Source of the DNA: Humidesulfovibrio sp.
GTDB lineage: Bacteria > Desulfobacterota > Desulfovibrionia > Desulfovibrionales > Desulfovibrionaceae
DNA: 34,524 nucleotides
Direction: 5' to 3'
Assembly: GCF_031082295.1 (NCBI RefSeq)
Contig: NZ_JAVHLD010000033.1
Location: 1-34,524 of the forward strand
How positions within the stretch are numbered: position 1 is the first letter of the stretch; each line of letters starts with the position of its first letter. Of the stretch, positions 1-8,041 are shown one piece after another. The notes beneath the pieces are model-generated. The model was not told the origin of the DNA, searched no databases, and was given only the letters and a program-made list of their open reading frames with translations. Position numbers and translations under genes: made by a program.

Positions 1-2
1 TG

Positions 3-36
3 AAGCCCCCGCGCCAGAGATGGTGCGGGGGCTTTT
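3..36 (+). terminator. Intrinsic terminator at the left edge
   Basis: A 13-bp stem (positions 3-15 with 22-34, one G-T wobble) closes a 6-base loop and is followed by TTTT on the plus strand. It best fits the end of a plus-strand gene that lies mostly outside the window; TGA at 1-3 could be that gene's stop codon, but this cannot be verified. It may also stop minus-strand transcription from the gene ending at 53. Confidence 0.75.
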
Positions 37-52
37 GATTGTCCTGCCGCGC

Positions 53-1138
53 TTAAGCTTCTGCGCTATCGTAAGAAAGGACGGTTGCTTTCAAACGTTC
101 TGCATGAGTGTAGATGTCGTCAACAGACGCAAGAGGAATGCGTTCTTCGCTTTTGTCCGCTTTGAACATGCCAAGATACTTCTGTTTCCCATTGAAGTGC
201 AGGCGGCAAATTGGTTTGCGATTGTTGTCATCCAACAGAACGCCGCAATAGCTTTGGGTGTCTCGCATGGCGATCCGTTTCGGGTCGACGGTACGGCGCA
301 AGAGCGATTTGACCAGGTGGAAGGCTTCATGTTCATCTTCTGTCGTCACCACTTTCGGTTCGGCGGGAACCTCCTGAGCCTCCATTTCCATCTTGCCTTC
401 CGCATGCTCTGCTACGGGCTGCGAGTCGATCATTGCCGACTTGAGGCGATCATTGATCTGATCGTTGATGAATTGTTGGAAGGCGCGTTTTGTCAGTCCG
501 GTGAACATTTCGCGGACCTTTGCTGTCAGTGTGCCGTCGTAGACTTTGCTCGCAAGCAACTTGACCAGCTCGTCGCTAGGGGCTTGAAGCTCCTCAGCCA
601 ACACTGTCTTGAGCGCACGCGTGTACTTGAGTTCTGCTGCTGCTGAGAGGGTTGCCGCCATATCCCAATTGGCTTTGGAGAGCTTGAGCAATTCGGGAAT
701 GAGAACCTTGTCCGGGTTCAGGAGATCAAACTCCATGAAGGGGCGCTGGTCCATGACGTTCGGTTTATCAAGATCCGTGAAAAAGAGGTATTGAGTGCCA
801 TTTGTCAGGATTCCGATTCGGGCTGTTGTCAGCGTGTGGAAGTAGCGGAACAGTTGGCTGCACTTCCCGGCGTTGAGCGTTGTGCCGCAGCACTTGCATT
901 CGATGAGCATAACGGGCTGGCCGTCGCGGAGAATGGCGAAGTCGACTTTCTCTCCTTTCTTGATGCCAACGTCCGCCGTGAATTCAGGCACCACCTCGGC
1001 AGGATTGAAAACGTCGTAACCCAAGAGATGCAGAAAGGGCATAATGAAGGCGCTTTTCGTCGCTTCCTCGGTCTGAACGAGAGCTTTGGATTGCCGTACT
1101 TTGTCTGTCAGTTCCTGAAGCCGTGCCGGGAATTCCAT
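53..1138 (-). CDS. HsdR N-terminal-domain protein (solo PD-(D/E)xK nuclease-like)
   Basis: A 361-residue protein whose first ~130 residues look like the HSDR_N domain of type I restriction enzyme R subunits. Visible elements are the early glutamates E24/E25, then D66 and E80-x-K82, the layout of a PD-(D/E)xK nuclease core. No helicase motifs follow, so it is not a full HsdR. The C-terminal ~65 residues form a second unit (YCGVLLDD...ICRLHF) often seen in such solo proteins. The start at 1138 has a strong AGGAGG seven bases upstream. No hsdM or hsdS gene is adjacent, so a restriction role is not shown. The DNA is clearly lower in GC than the following genes, which suggests acquisition by transfer. 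The domain call is good; the biological role is unknown. Confidence 0.8.
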   Translation of the reverse strand: MEFPARLQELTDKVRQSKALVQTEEATKSAFIMPFLHLLGYDVFNPAEVVPEFTADVGIKKGEKVDFAILRDGQPVMLIECKCCGTTLNAGKCSQLFRYFHTLTTARIGILTNGTQYLFFTDLDKPNVMDQRPFMEFDLLNPDKVLIPELLKLSKANWDMAATLSAAAELKYTRALKTVLAEELQAPSDELVKLLASKVYDGTLTAKVREMFTGLTKRAFQQFINDQINDRLKSAMIDSQPVAEHAEGKMEMEAQEVPAEPKVVTTEDEHEAFHLVKSLLRRTVDPKRIAMRDTQSYCGVLLDDNNRKPICRLHFNGKQKYLGMFKADKSEERIPLASVDDIYTHAERLKATVLSYDSAEA

Positions 1139-1170
1139 AAAGCCTCCTATGGCCTTGGCTTGAACGCAAG

Positions 1171-1216
1171 TTGTTAACGATATCGCTTGTTACAATACGC
1201 ATCGTAATTTCGCAAC
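1171..1216 (-). promoter_or_regulatory. AT-rich promoter/operator region of the HsdR-N gene
   Basis: Upstream of the HsdR-N start lies AT-rich DNA with TTGTTA at 1171-1176 and again at 1187-1192, separated by the palindrome CGATATCG (1178-1185). A minus-strand TTGCGA-17-TAACAA pair is a weak sigma70 candidate. Protein binding is inference from the repeats only. Confidence 0.35.
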
Positions 1217-1226
1217 CCCAGGCAAG

Positions 1227-1253
1227 AAAAAGGCCCAGCGTTGCCGCCGGGCC
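1227..1253 (-). terminator. Intrinsic terminator of the 1303-2655 gene
   Basis: On the minus strand a GGCCC/GGGCC stem, extended by GCG/CGC after one A-C mismatch, closes a TTGC-type loop and is followed by TTTTT. It lies about 50 bases past the stop codon of the BPL-N-like gene. Confidence 0.8.
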
Positions 1254-1302
1254 AGTGTTGGGTCAGTCTATGTGCCGTAGCAATATGCATTGAGCCGGGT
1301 GG

Positions 1303-2655
1303 CTATTCAGCCCCCCACAGCCGCGCGCACAACTCCTCCAGCATCCGCAGCAGCTCACCACACAGGCCGCCCAGGGCCGGGGCGGTGCCGAAGAGCGCCC
1401 GGCGCGTCTCGCGCAGGCTGTAGGTGAAGGCCTGGTCGGAGTCCGTGGCGCGAACGGTCATGTCCAGCCGCTCGGCCAGCAGCAGGCCGGACAGCCCGGA
1501 GCAGAACAGCTCGGAGAGCCGCGCGAACTCCGCGCCGTGTTCGGTCCAGTAGGCCAGGGCGGAGGCGGTGGGCGCGGCGGCCAGCGCCTCGCACACCAGG
1601 GCGTACACGCTGTTGATGCCCGGCCCCGGCAGCCCGCGCCGCCAGCCCAGCAGCCACGGGTTGCGCCAGAACAGCAGCAGGTGGCTCTCGCCCAGCGCGA
1701 TGACGCGCTCCAGCGCCGCCTTGGCCGCGAGCAGGCCCGGGTCTGGCCACAGGCACTTGTCGAGCCCGATGTTCCAGGGCGCGATGGCGCTCCCGTTAGA
1801 ATTGGCGTCCGGCTTTGCGTCAGGGTCGGCGCCCGCGAGCTCGCGCAGGAGATGCGTGAACCAGGCGTTGGCCTGGGGCGAGTCCGGCGTCTCCAGGTGC
1901 GGGTAGGACAAAACGTAGCGGCCCGCACCAAAGCTCCCCGCGATGACCGCCGGGCGGCTCGTGAGGAAGTCCGGGTGGATCTGCACGCCGTAGAGGTTCT
2001 CCCAGTCGCTCAGGGTCTCCTCCGGCAACAGCGCCAGGTTCAGGTCCGCCACCCAGAAGTCCGCGCCCAGCCCGGCGTAGCGCGCCAGCACGCGCACGTC
2101 GTCCTTTTGCCCCTTGGGCGGCGGCGCGAACTGCGCGGGCCACCAGACCGGGGCCAGGATTTCCCCCCCGCCGCCAGCGCCGGACACGCCGGGCGGGCAG
2201 AGGGGGTCGCCGGTGTCGAGGCCCAGGCGCACATGGCCGGAGAGGAAATGTTGCAGCCGTCCGGCAAAGCCCATGCGCCCCCAGGGGCACAGCCCGAGCG
2301 AGTCGCCCGGCCGCGCGCCGGAGAGGGCCAGGCCCGCCCCGCCGCAGAAGCCCAGGTACGAGCCGCCAGCGGCCACGAAGTCGCGGATGGCCTGCATGCC
2401 CTGCGGGCCCAGGCGCTCGGCCCGGCCCCGCGCCCAGCCGCCGGGGACAATCAGAAGATCGGGGCCGCCGGAGGGGTCGGCCAGGGCGCCGCCGCCCATG
2501 AACAGGCAGGGGGCCGTGGGCTTGCCAGCGAGCGCTCCCTCGGCTATGTCATGTGCGCGTAAAATCACGTGGGGCTGCTTCAGCGCGCGCAAAGCCCGCA
2601 GCACAAGCACCCCCCACAGGTGCGATTCATCCCACAAGACGAAAACGCGCGCCAT
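1303..2655 (-). CDS. Biotin-protein-ligase N-terminal-domain-like (BPL_N) amidotransferase-fold protein
   Basis: A 450-residue protein with an N-terminal class I glutamine-amidotransferase-like fold of the BPL_N type. A Rossmann-like start (ARVFVLWDES) is followed by LLIVPGGWA near residue 70 and the nucleophile-elbow sequence GFCGGA with Cys104. The middle (roughly 190-260) has further conserved-looking pieces (YGVQIHPDF, GAGRYVLSYPHLE) typical of this family. The C-terminal 180 residues are helical and Ala/Leu-rich with no recognised motif. No biotin-ligase catalytic domain is present. The start is supported by GGGGGGAG six bases upstream. The gene is divergent from valS and has its own terminator. 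Family assignment is fairly sure; substrate and function are unknown. Confidence 0.75.
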   Translation of the reverse strand: MARVFVLWDESHLWGVLVLRALRALKQPHVILRAHDIAEGALAGKPTAPCLFMGGGALADPSGGPDLLIVPGGWARGRAERLGPQGMQAIRDFVAAGGSYLGFCGGAGLALSGARPGDSLGLCPWGRMGFAGRLQHFLSGHVRLGLDTGDPLCPPGVSGAGGGGEILAPVWWPAQFAPPPKGQKDDVRVLARYAGLGADFWVADLNLALLPEETLSDWENLYGVQIHPDFLTSRPAVIAGSFGAGRYVLSYPHLETPDSPQANAWFTHLLRELAGADPDAKPDANSNGSAIAPWNIGLDKCLWPDPGLLAAKAALERVIALGESHLLLFWRNPWLLGWRRGLPGPGINSVYALVCEALAAAPTASALAYWTEHGAEFARLSELFCSGLSGLLLAERLDMTVRATDSDQAFTYSLRETRRALFGTAPALGGLCGELLRMLEELCARLWGAE

Positions 2656-2782
2656 GTTCCGCTCCCCCCAAGGTTTCCGGGCACCCTAGCCGCGCCCGGC
2701 CCTTCTTGGCAAGCGGGGCATTGATCAATCCGCATGACGCAATCTGCATCGCGCGCGCGAGCGAATGAAGGAGCCAGCCCAC

Positions 2783-5485
2783 ATGTCCGAGCCGAAGACA
2801 GACGCCACATTGCCGAAAGGCTACGAGCCCGCCGACGTGGAAGCCCGCTGGGGCAAGCACTGGGAGGACAACAAGACCTTCTCCCCGGACCCCCAGGACG
2901 TCCTTTCCGGCGGCAAGGAGCCCTATTCCATCGTCATCCCGCCGCCCAACGTCACGGGCGCGCTGCACATGGGCCACGCGCTGAACCTGACCCTGCAGGA
3001 CATCCTCTGCCGCTTCATGCGCCAGCAGGGCAAAAGCGTGCTCTGGGTGCCGGGAACCGACCACGCGGGCATCGCCACGCAGAACGTGGTCGAGCGCCAG
3101 CTCAAGAAAGAGGGCAAGAAGCGCGACGACCTGGGCCGCGAGAAGTTCATCGAACGCGTGTGGGACTGGAAGAAGGAATACGGCGACCGCATCCTGAACC
3201 AGATCCGCCGCATGGGCGCCTCCGTCGACTGGACGAGCGAGCGCTTCACCCTGGACGAGGGGCTCTCGAAGGCCGTGCGCGAGGTCTTCGTGCGCCTGTT
3301 TAACGAGGGGCTCATCTACAAGGGCAACTACATCGTCAACTGGTGCAACCGCTGCCACACGGCCCTGGCCGACGACGAAGTGGAGCACGCCCCCAAGAAG
3401 GGCAAGCTCTACCAGATCAAGTACCCGCTGGCGGACGGTTCCGGCGAGCTCATCGTGGCCACCACCAGGCCCGAGACCATGCTGGGCGACGTGGCCGTGG
3501 CCGTGCACCCGGAGGACCCCCGCTACACCCACGCCATCGGCAAGATGGTCACCCTGCCGCTCGTCGGCACGCAGATTCCGGTCATCGCCGACGCCTACGT
3601 GGACATGGAGTTCGGCACCGGAGCCCTCAAGATCACCCCGGCGCACGACATGAACGACTGGGCGCTGGCCCGCACGCACAACCTGCCCGTCATCGCCGTC
3701 ATCGACGACAAGGGCGACATGAACGAGAACGCCCCCGAGGCCTATCGCGGCCTGGGCAAGAACGCCTGCCGCGACAAGGTCGTGGAGGACCTGACCGCCC
3801 TGGGCCTGCTGGTCAGCATCAATGACCACGACCACAGCGTGGGCGAGTGCTACCGCTGCAAGTCCGTCATCGAGCCCCACGTGAGCGAGCAGTGGTTCGT
3901 GAAGGTGGCGCCGCTGGCCAAGGCCGCGCGCGAGGCCGTGCCCGCGCAGACGCAAATCTTCCCGGCCCAGTGGGAGAAGACCTACTACGAGTGGCTGGAC
4001 AACATCCGCGACTGGTGCATCTCCCGCCAGATCTGGTGGGGCCACCGCATCCCGGCGTGGACCTGCCAGGCCTGCGGCGAGCTCATCGTCCAGACCGACG
4101 ACCCGACGAGTTGTTCCAAGTGCGGCGGCGCGCTGACCCAGGAGGAGGACGTGCTGGACACCTGGTTCAGCTCGGCCCTGTGGCCCTTCTCCACCCTGGG
4201 CTGGCCCGCGGACACGGACAAGCTGGGGGCCTACTACCCGACGAGCGTGCTCGTCACCGGCTTCGACATTTTGTTCTTCTGGGTGGCGCGCATGATGATG
4301 ATGGGCATCCACTTCAAGGAGCAGGTGCCGTTCAACCACGTGTACATCCACGCCCTGGTGCGCGACGAGCAGGGCAAGAAGATGAGCAAGTCCACGGGCA
4401 ACGTCATCGACCCGCTGGAGATGATCGGCAAGTACGGCACCGACTCCCTGCGCTTCACCCTGACGGCCTTCGCCGCCATGGGCCGCGACATCAAGCTCTC
4501 GGAGAAGCGTATCGAGGGCTACCGCCACTTCGTGAACAAGATCTGGAACTCGGCCCGCTTCGCGCTCATGAACATGCCCGAGGACGGCGGCGCGCCAAAG
4601 GCCGACCTTTCCGACGCCAAGGGCCTGGCCAACGCGTGGATTCTGCACCGGCTTGAGGAAGTGAAGGACGAGGTGGAGGCGGCGACCCTGGAGTACCGCT
4701 TCAACGACATCGCCCAGGGCCTGTACAAGTTCATCTGGAACGAGTTCTGCGACTGGTACGTGGAGATGGCCAAGGGCGACCTCTACGGCGAGGACGCCGC
4801 CGCCAAGGACGCCACGCGCAAGGTGCTTTTGACCGTGCTCTCCGAGACCATGGTGCTGCTGCATCCGGTCATGCCCTTCGTGACCCAGGAGATCTGGAGC
4901 GTGCTGCCGGGTATTCAGGACAAGGAGCTCGCGCTTCAGCCCTATCCGCAGCGGCGGCCCGCCTTCAAGAATCCGCAGGCCGCGCGCGACATGGCCTTCT
5001 TCCAGGGCGTGGTGGGCGCTGTGCGCACCATCCGCACGGAGCTCACCATCGACCCGGCCAAGAAGCTCCCGCTCATCATCGATACCGGCACAGAGCAGGG
5101 GGGCGACAACGCCCTGGCCGTGCTCACCGCCAATGTGCACCTGATCAAGTCCCTCGCCCGCATCGAGACTGCGGACATCGGCCCGGGCCTGACCGGTCCG
5201 CGCGCCAGCGGCACGGCCGTGGTGGAGGGGTCGCGCATCTTCGTGCCCTTGAAGGGCATCGTGGACTTCGGGCAGGAGCTGGCCCGCCTGGACAAGGAAC
5301 TCGGCAAGCTGGACAAGCAGTTGGCCGCGCTCAAGGGCAAGCTCTCGGCCCCCGGCTTCGCCAACCATGCCCCGGCGGAGATCGTGGCCGCGGAGAACGA
5401 GAAGCTCGCGGGGCTGGTGGACGCCCGCGCCAAGATGGCCGAGCTGCAGGACCGCCTCAAGAGCGCCCTGGCCGAGGAGGCGTAA
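2783..5485 (+). CDS. valS: Valyl-tRNA synthetase
   Basis: Class Ia synthetase that charges tRNA-Val with valine in the cytoplasm. The 900-residue protein has the ATP-binding HMGH at residues 62-65 (in PPNVTGALHMGH), a large CP1 editing insertion, the KMSKS loop at 533-537, an anticodon-binding region, and the C-terminal Leu/Lys-rich coiled coil (about 835-897) typical of ValRS. The ATG at 2783 is preferred over the in-frame ATG at 2765 because AAGGAG at 2768-2773 stands nine bases before it. It is the first gene of a tight plus-strand operon, with the next start only six bases past its stop. No T-box or other leader is evident. Confidence 0.98.
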   Translation: MSEPKTDATLPKGYEPADVEARWGKHWEDNKTFSPDPQDVLSGGKEPYSIVIPPPNVTGALHMGHALNLTLQDILCRFMRQQGKSVLWVPGTDHAGIATQNVVERQLKKEGKKRDDLGREKFIERVWDWKKEYGDRILNQIRRMGASVDWTSERFTLDEGLSKAVREVFVRLFNEGLIYKGNYIVNWCNRCHTALADDEVEHAPKKGKLYQIKYPLADGSGELIVATTRPETMLGDVAVAVHPEDPRYTHAIGKMVTLPLVGTQIPVIADAYVDMEFGTGALKITPAHDMNDWALARTHNLPVIAVIDDKGDMNENAPEAYRGLGKNACRDKVVEDLTALGLLVSINDHDHSVGECYRCKSVIEPHVSEQWFVKVAPLAKAAREAVPAQTQIFPAQWEKTYYEWLDNIRDWCISRQIWWGHRIPAWTCQACGELIVQTDDPTSCSKCGGALTQEEDVLDTWFSSALWPFSTLGWPADTDKLGAYYPTSVLVTGFDILFFWVARMMMMGIHFKEQVPFNHVYIHALVRDEQGKKMSKSTGNVIDPLEMIGKYGTDSLRFTLTAFAAMGRDIKLSEKRIEGYRHFVNKIWNSARFALMNMPEDGGAPKADLSDAKGLANAWILHRLEEVKDEVEAATLEYRFNDIAQGLYKFIWNEFCDWYVEMAKGDLYGEDAAAKDATRKVLLTVLSETMVLLHPVMPFVTQEIWSVLPGIQDKELALQPYPQRRPAFKNPQAARDMAFFQGVVGAVRTIRTELTIDPAKKLPLIIDTGTEQGGDNALAVLTANVHLIKSLARIETADIGPGLTGPRASGTAVVEGSRIFVPLKGIVDFGQELARLDKELGKLDKQLAALKGKLSAPGFANHAPAEIVAAENEKLAGLVDARAKMAELQDRLKSALAEEA

Positions 5486-5491
5486 GCCCCC

Positions 5492-6346
5492 ATGATCAAC
5501 ACCGTCGTCATCCGCCCCTGCACGCCAGGGGACGAGCCGCTCATGTCCGAGATCGTCTGCGACGCGGCGCAGGCGTATAAGGGCAAAATCCCGGCCGACC
5601 GCTGGCACGAGCCCTACATGCCGCTTGAGGAGCTGCGCGCGGAGATCGCCGCCGGGGTGCGCTTCTGGGGGGCGGAGGTCGGCGGCACGCTGGTCGGCAT
5701 CATGGGCATCCAGGACGTGGACAACGCGGCGGGCGACGTGACGCTCATCCGCCACGCCTACGTGCGCACCACGCAGCGCGGGCTGGGCATCGGCGGCAGG
5801 CTGCTCAAGCACCTCAAGGGCCTGTCCCGGCGGCCCATGCTCATGGGCACCTGGGCGGCGGCCACCTGGGCCATCGGCTTCTACCGCAAGCACGGCTTCG
5901 CCTTGACCTCGCTGACGGAAAAGGAAAAGCTGCTGCGCACCTACTGGAACATCCCGGCCCGGCAGGTGGAGACCAGCGTGGTCCTGGCCGACGCGCGCGC
6001 CCTGGGCATGCTGCGGGAGACGGTGAGCGCGGCGGGCGAGTTCGCCCGGATAGCCGAGCTGTGGACCCCGCGCCTGGCGGGGGAGCTCAACGGCCAGCTT
6101 GTCAAGTTCGTGCGCCTCAAGGGCGAGTTCGAGTGGCACACGCACACGGACGAGGACGAGATGTTCTGGGTGCTGGAAGGCTCCCTGACCATAGCCATGC
6201 GCGACCGGAGCGTCGTCATCGGCCCCAACGAGTTTTTCATCGTTCCGCGCGGAGTGGAGCACAAGCCCCTGTGCGCGGAGGAATGCCGCATCATGCTGTT
6301 TGAACCCGCGGCCACCAAACAATACGGCGACCAGCCCGGAGCATAA
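5492..6346 (+). CDS. GNAT acetyltransferase-cupin fusion protein
   Basis: A 284-residue protein made of two domains in one uninterrupted frame. Residues 1-155 form a GNAT N-acetyltransferase with the acetyl-CoA pyrophosphate loop R-G-L-G-I-G at 96-101 and the motif-B piece GFYRKHGF (129-136). Residues about 185-275 form a cupin: HxHx4E (H216, H218, E223) and later H257 supply the usual metal ligands. The substrate of either domain cannot be told from sequence. The gene is packed between valS (6-base gap) and cobA/hemD (3-base gap), so it is probably co-transcribed with them. GGAGG inside the valS end is 11 bases before the ATG. The domain calls are sound; the joint role is unknown. Confidence 0.88.
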   Translation: MINTVVIRPCTPGDEPLMSEIVCDAAQAYKGKIPADRWHEPYMPLEELRAEIAAGVRFWGAEVGGTLVGIMGIQDVDNAAGDVTLIRHAYVRTTQRGLGIGGRLLKHLKGLSRRPMLMGTWAAATWAIGFYRKHGFALTSLTEKEKLLRTYWNIPARQVETSVVLADARALGMLRETVSAAGEFARIAELWTPRLAGELNGQLVKFVRLKGEFEWHTHTDEDEMFWVLEGSLTIAMRDRSVVIGPNEFFIVPRGVEHKPLCAEECRIMLFEPAATKQYGDQPGA

Positions 6347-6349
6347 GCC

Positions 6350-7855
6350 ATGTCCACAGTCTACCTCATCGGCGCAGGCCCCGGCGATCCCGGCCTGCTC
6401 ACCATCAAGGCCAAGCACCTCATCGAGACCTGCGACGTGGTGGTCTACGACTATCTCGCCAACGCGGAGTTCTTGAAATACGCCCGCAAGGACGCGGAGA
6501 TCATCTACGTGGGCAAGAAGGGCGGCGACCACACCCTGCCCCAGGACCAGATCAACCAGCTCATCATCGACAAGGCCAAGGCGGGCAAGTCCGTGGCGCG
6601 CCTGAAGGGCGGCGACCCGTACGTGTTCGGGCGCGGCGGCGAGGAAGCCGAGGAACTGGTGGCCGAGGGCATCGCCTTCGAGGTCGTGCCCGGCGTGACG
6701 GCGGGCGTGGCCGCCCCGGCCTATGCGGGCATCCCGGTCACCCACCGCGACTTCACGACGAGCGTGTGCTTCATCACCGGGCACGAGGACCCCACCAAGG
6801 AAGAATCGGGCCACAACTGGGAGGTCTACGCCAAGAGCAACAGCACCCTGGTGTTCTACATGGGCGTGAAGAACCTGCCCATGATCGCGGGCAACCTCAT
6901 GGCCGGGGGCCGCAGCAAGGACACCCCTGTCGCCCTCGTCCGCTGGGGCACGCGCTGCAACCAGGAGTCCATGGTCTCGACGCTTGAGAACGTGGCCGCC
7001 GAGGCCGAGAAGCGCAAGTTCGCCGCGCCCAGCATCATCATCGTTGGCGGCGTGTGCTCCCTGTCCGACAAGCTCAGCTGGTTCGAGAAGAAGCCGCTGC
7101 TGGGCAAGGGCGTGGTGGTCACCCGCGCGCGGGAGCAGGCCAGCGACCTGGCCGACGTGCTGCGCCACATGGGCGCCTGCGTGTTCGAATTTCCCACCAT
7201 CACCGTGGAGCCCCTGGACGACTACGACGAGGTGGAGCAGGCCATCCTGGCCCTGGGCGCCGTGGACTGGCTCGTCTTCACCTCGGTCAACGGCGTGAAG
7301 CATTTCTGGACGCAGTTGAACGAGATCGGCCTGGATTCGCGCGCCCTGGGCGGCATCAGCGTGGCGGCCATCGGCCCGGCCACGGCGGACGAGCTGAAGC
7401 TGCGCGGCGTGACCCCGGACTTCGTGCCGCCGAAGTATGTGGCCGAGGAGGTCGTCGCCGGGCTGCTTGCGCAGGGCATCGCGGGCAAGAACGTGCTGAT
7501 TCCCCGCGCCAAGGTCGCGCGCGAGGTGCTGCCCGAGGAGCTGGCCAAGGCCGGGGCCAACGTTCGCGTGCTGCCGGTGTACGAGACCAGGCTCACCCAG
7601 GCCGACGCCACGGAGATCACCGAGGCGCTGGCCAAGGGCAATATCCAGGCGCTCACCTTCACCAGCTCCAGCACCGTGGAGAACTTCTTCACGCTGCTTA
7701 GCCCCGACACACTGCGCGCGTACCCGGATGTGAAGATCGCCTGCATCGGGCCGGTGACGGCCAAGACGCTCTCGCGCTTCGGCTTCACCCCGCACATCCA
7801 GCCCGAGGACTACACCATCCCCGGCCTGGCCGCGGCCCTGGGCGCGAAGCTGTAA
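6350..7855 (+). CDS. cobA/hemD: Bifunctional uroporphyrinogen-III C-methyltransferase / uroporphyrinogen-III synthase
   Basis: A fusion of two tetrapyrrole enzymes. Residues 1 to ~245 are an SAM-dependent uroporphyrinogen-III methyltransferase (SUMT), with the N-terminal VYLIGAGPGDPGLLT, the RLKGGDPYVFGRGGEE motif and the VVPGVTAG segment; it makes precorrin-2. Residues ~255-498 are uroporphyrinogen-III synthase (HemD), with LVFTSVNGV and LTFTSSSTVENF as recognisable pieces; it closes hydroxymethylbilane to uroporphyrinogen III. The 501-residue length equals the sum of both families. Such fusions are known from Desulfovibrio and clostridia. The product feeds siroheme, needed by dissimilatory sulfite reductase, as well as cobalamin and the alternative heme route. 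It is the last gene of the valS operon. Confidence 0.97.
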   Translation: MSTVYLIGAGPGDPGLLTIKAKHLIETCDVVVYDYLANAEFLKYARKDAEIIYVGKKGGDHTLPQDQINQLIIDKAKAGKSVARLKGGDPYVFGRGGEEAEELVAEGIAFEVVPGVTAGVAAPAYAGIPVTHRDFTTSVCFITGHEDPTKEESGHNWEVYAKSNSTLVFYMGVKNLPMIAGNLMAGGRSKDTPVALVRWGTRCNQESMVSTLENVAAEAEKRKFAAPSIIIVGGVCSLSDKLSWFEKKPLLGKGVVVTRAREQASDLADVLRHMGACVFEFPTITVEPLDDYDEVEQAILALGAVDWLVFTSVNGVKHFWTQLNEIGLDSRALGGISVAAIGPATADELKLRGVTPDFVPPKYVAEEVVAGLLAQGIAGKNVLIPRAKVAREVLPEELAKAGANVRVLPVYETRLTQADATEITEALAKGNIQALTFTSSSTVENFFTLLSPDTLRAYPDVKIACIGPVTAKTLSRFGFTPHIQPEDYTIPGLAAALGAKL

Positions 7856-7873
7856 GAGAAGATGCCCCCGGGC

Positions 7874-7919
7874 GGCCAAGGGGCGTTGTCCCTGGGGTCC
7901 GCGAACGGGCCTGAGGCCC
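7874..7919. repeat. GC-rich intergenic repeat, copy 1
   Basis: Bases 7874-7902 match 34406-34433 at about 23 of 28 positions with one gap. A short inverted repeat GGGCCT-G-AGGCCC follows at 7907-7919. Both copies lie just after the last gene of a plus-strand run. They look like members of a degenerate GC-rich intergenic family. There is no T-tract, so it is not a standard terminator. Confidence 0.5.
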
Positions 7920-8041
7920 CTTGGAGCCCCCAGTACGCGAAGGGCTTGCTCCGACGTGCGCGGCAGCCCCTCGCCAAGTTGAGGCGAGCCGTGAGCGCAT
8001 CGGCAGCGATGGAATGATTCTCAAAAGGGAGGCGCCTGCGC

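Noticed and set aside
2656..2782. Promoter of the valS operon
   Set aside because: TTGGCA and TTGATC hexamers are present, but no partner -10 at acceptable spacing convinced me.
2627..7879. A 1750-codon open frame on the minus strand opposite valS and cobA/hemD
   Set aside because: It is antisense to three certain genes. Such frames arise from the strong C/G third-position bias; the protein is His/Gly/Val/Ala-rich with no domain.
8000..8041. Fur-box-like sequence before the methyltransferase gene
   Set aside because: Only a half-site resemblance (AATGATTCTCA); too weak to report as an operator.
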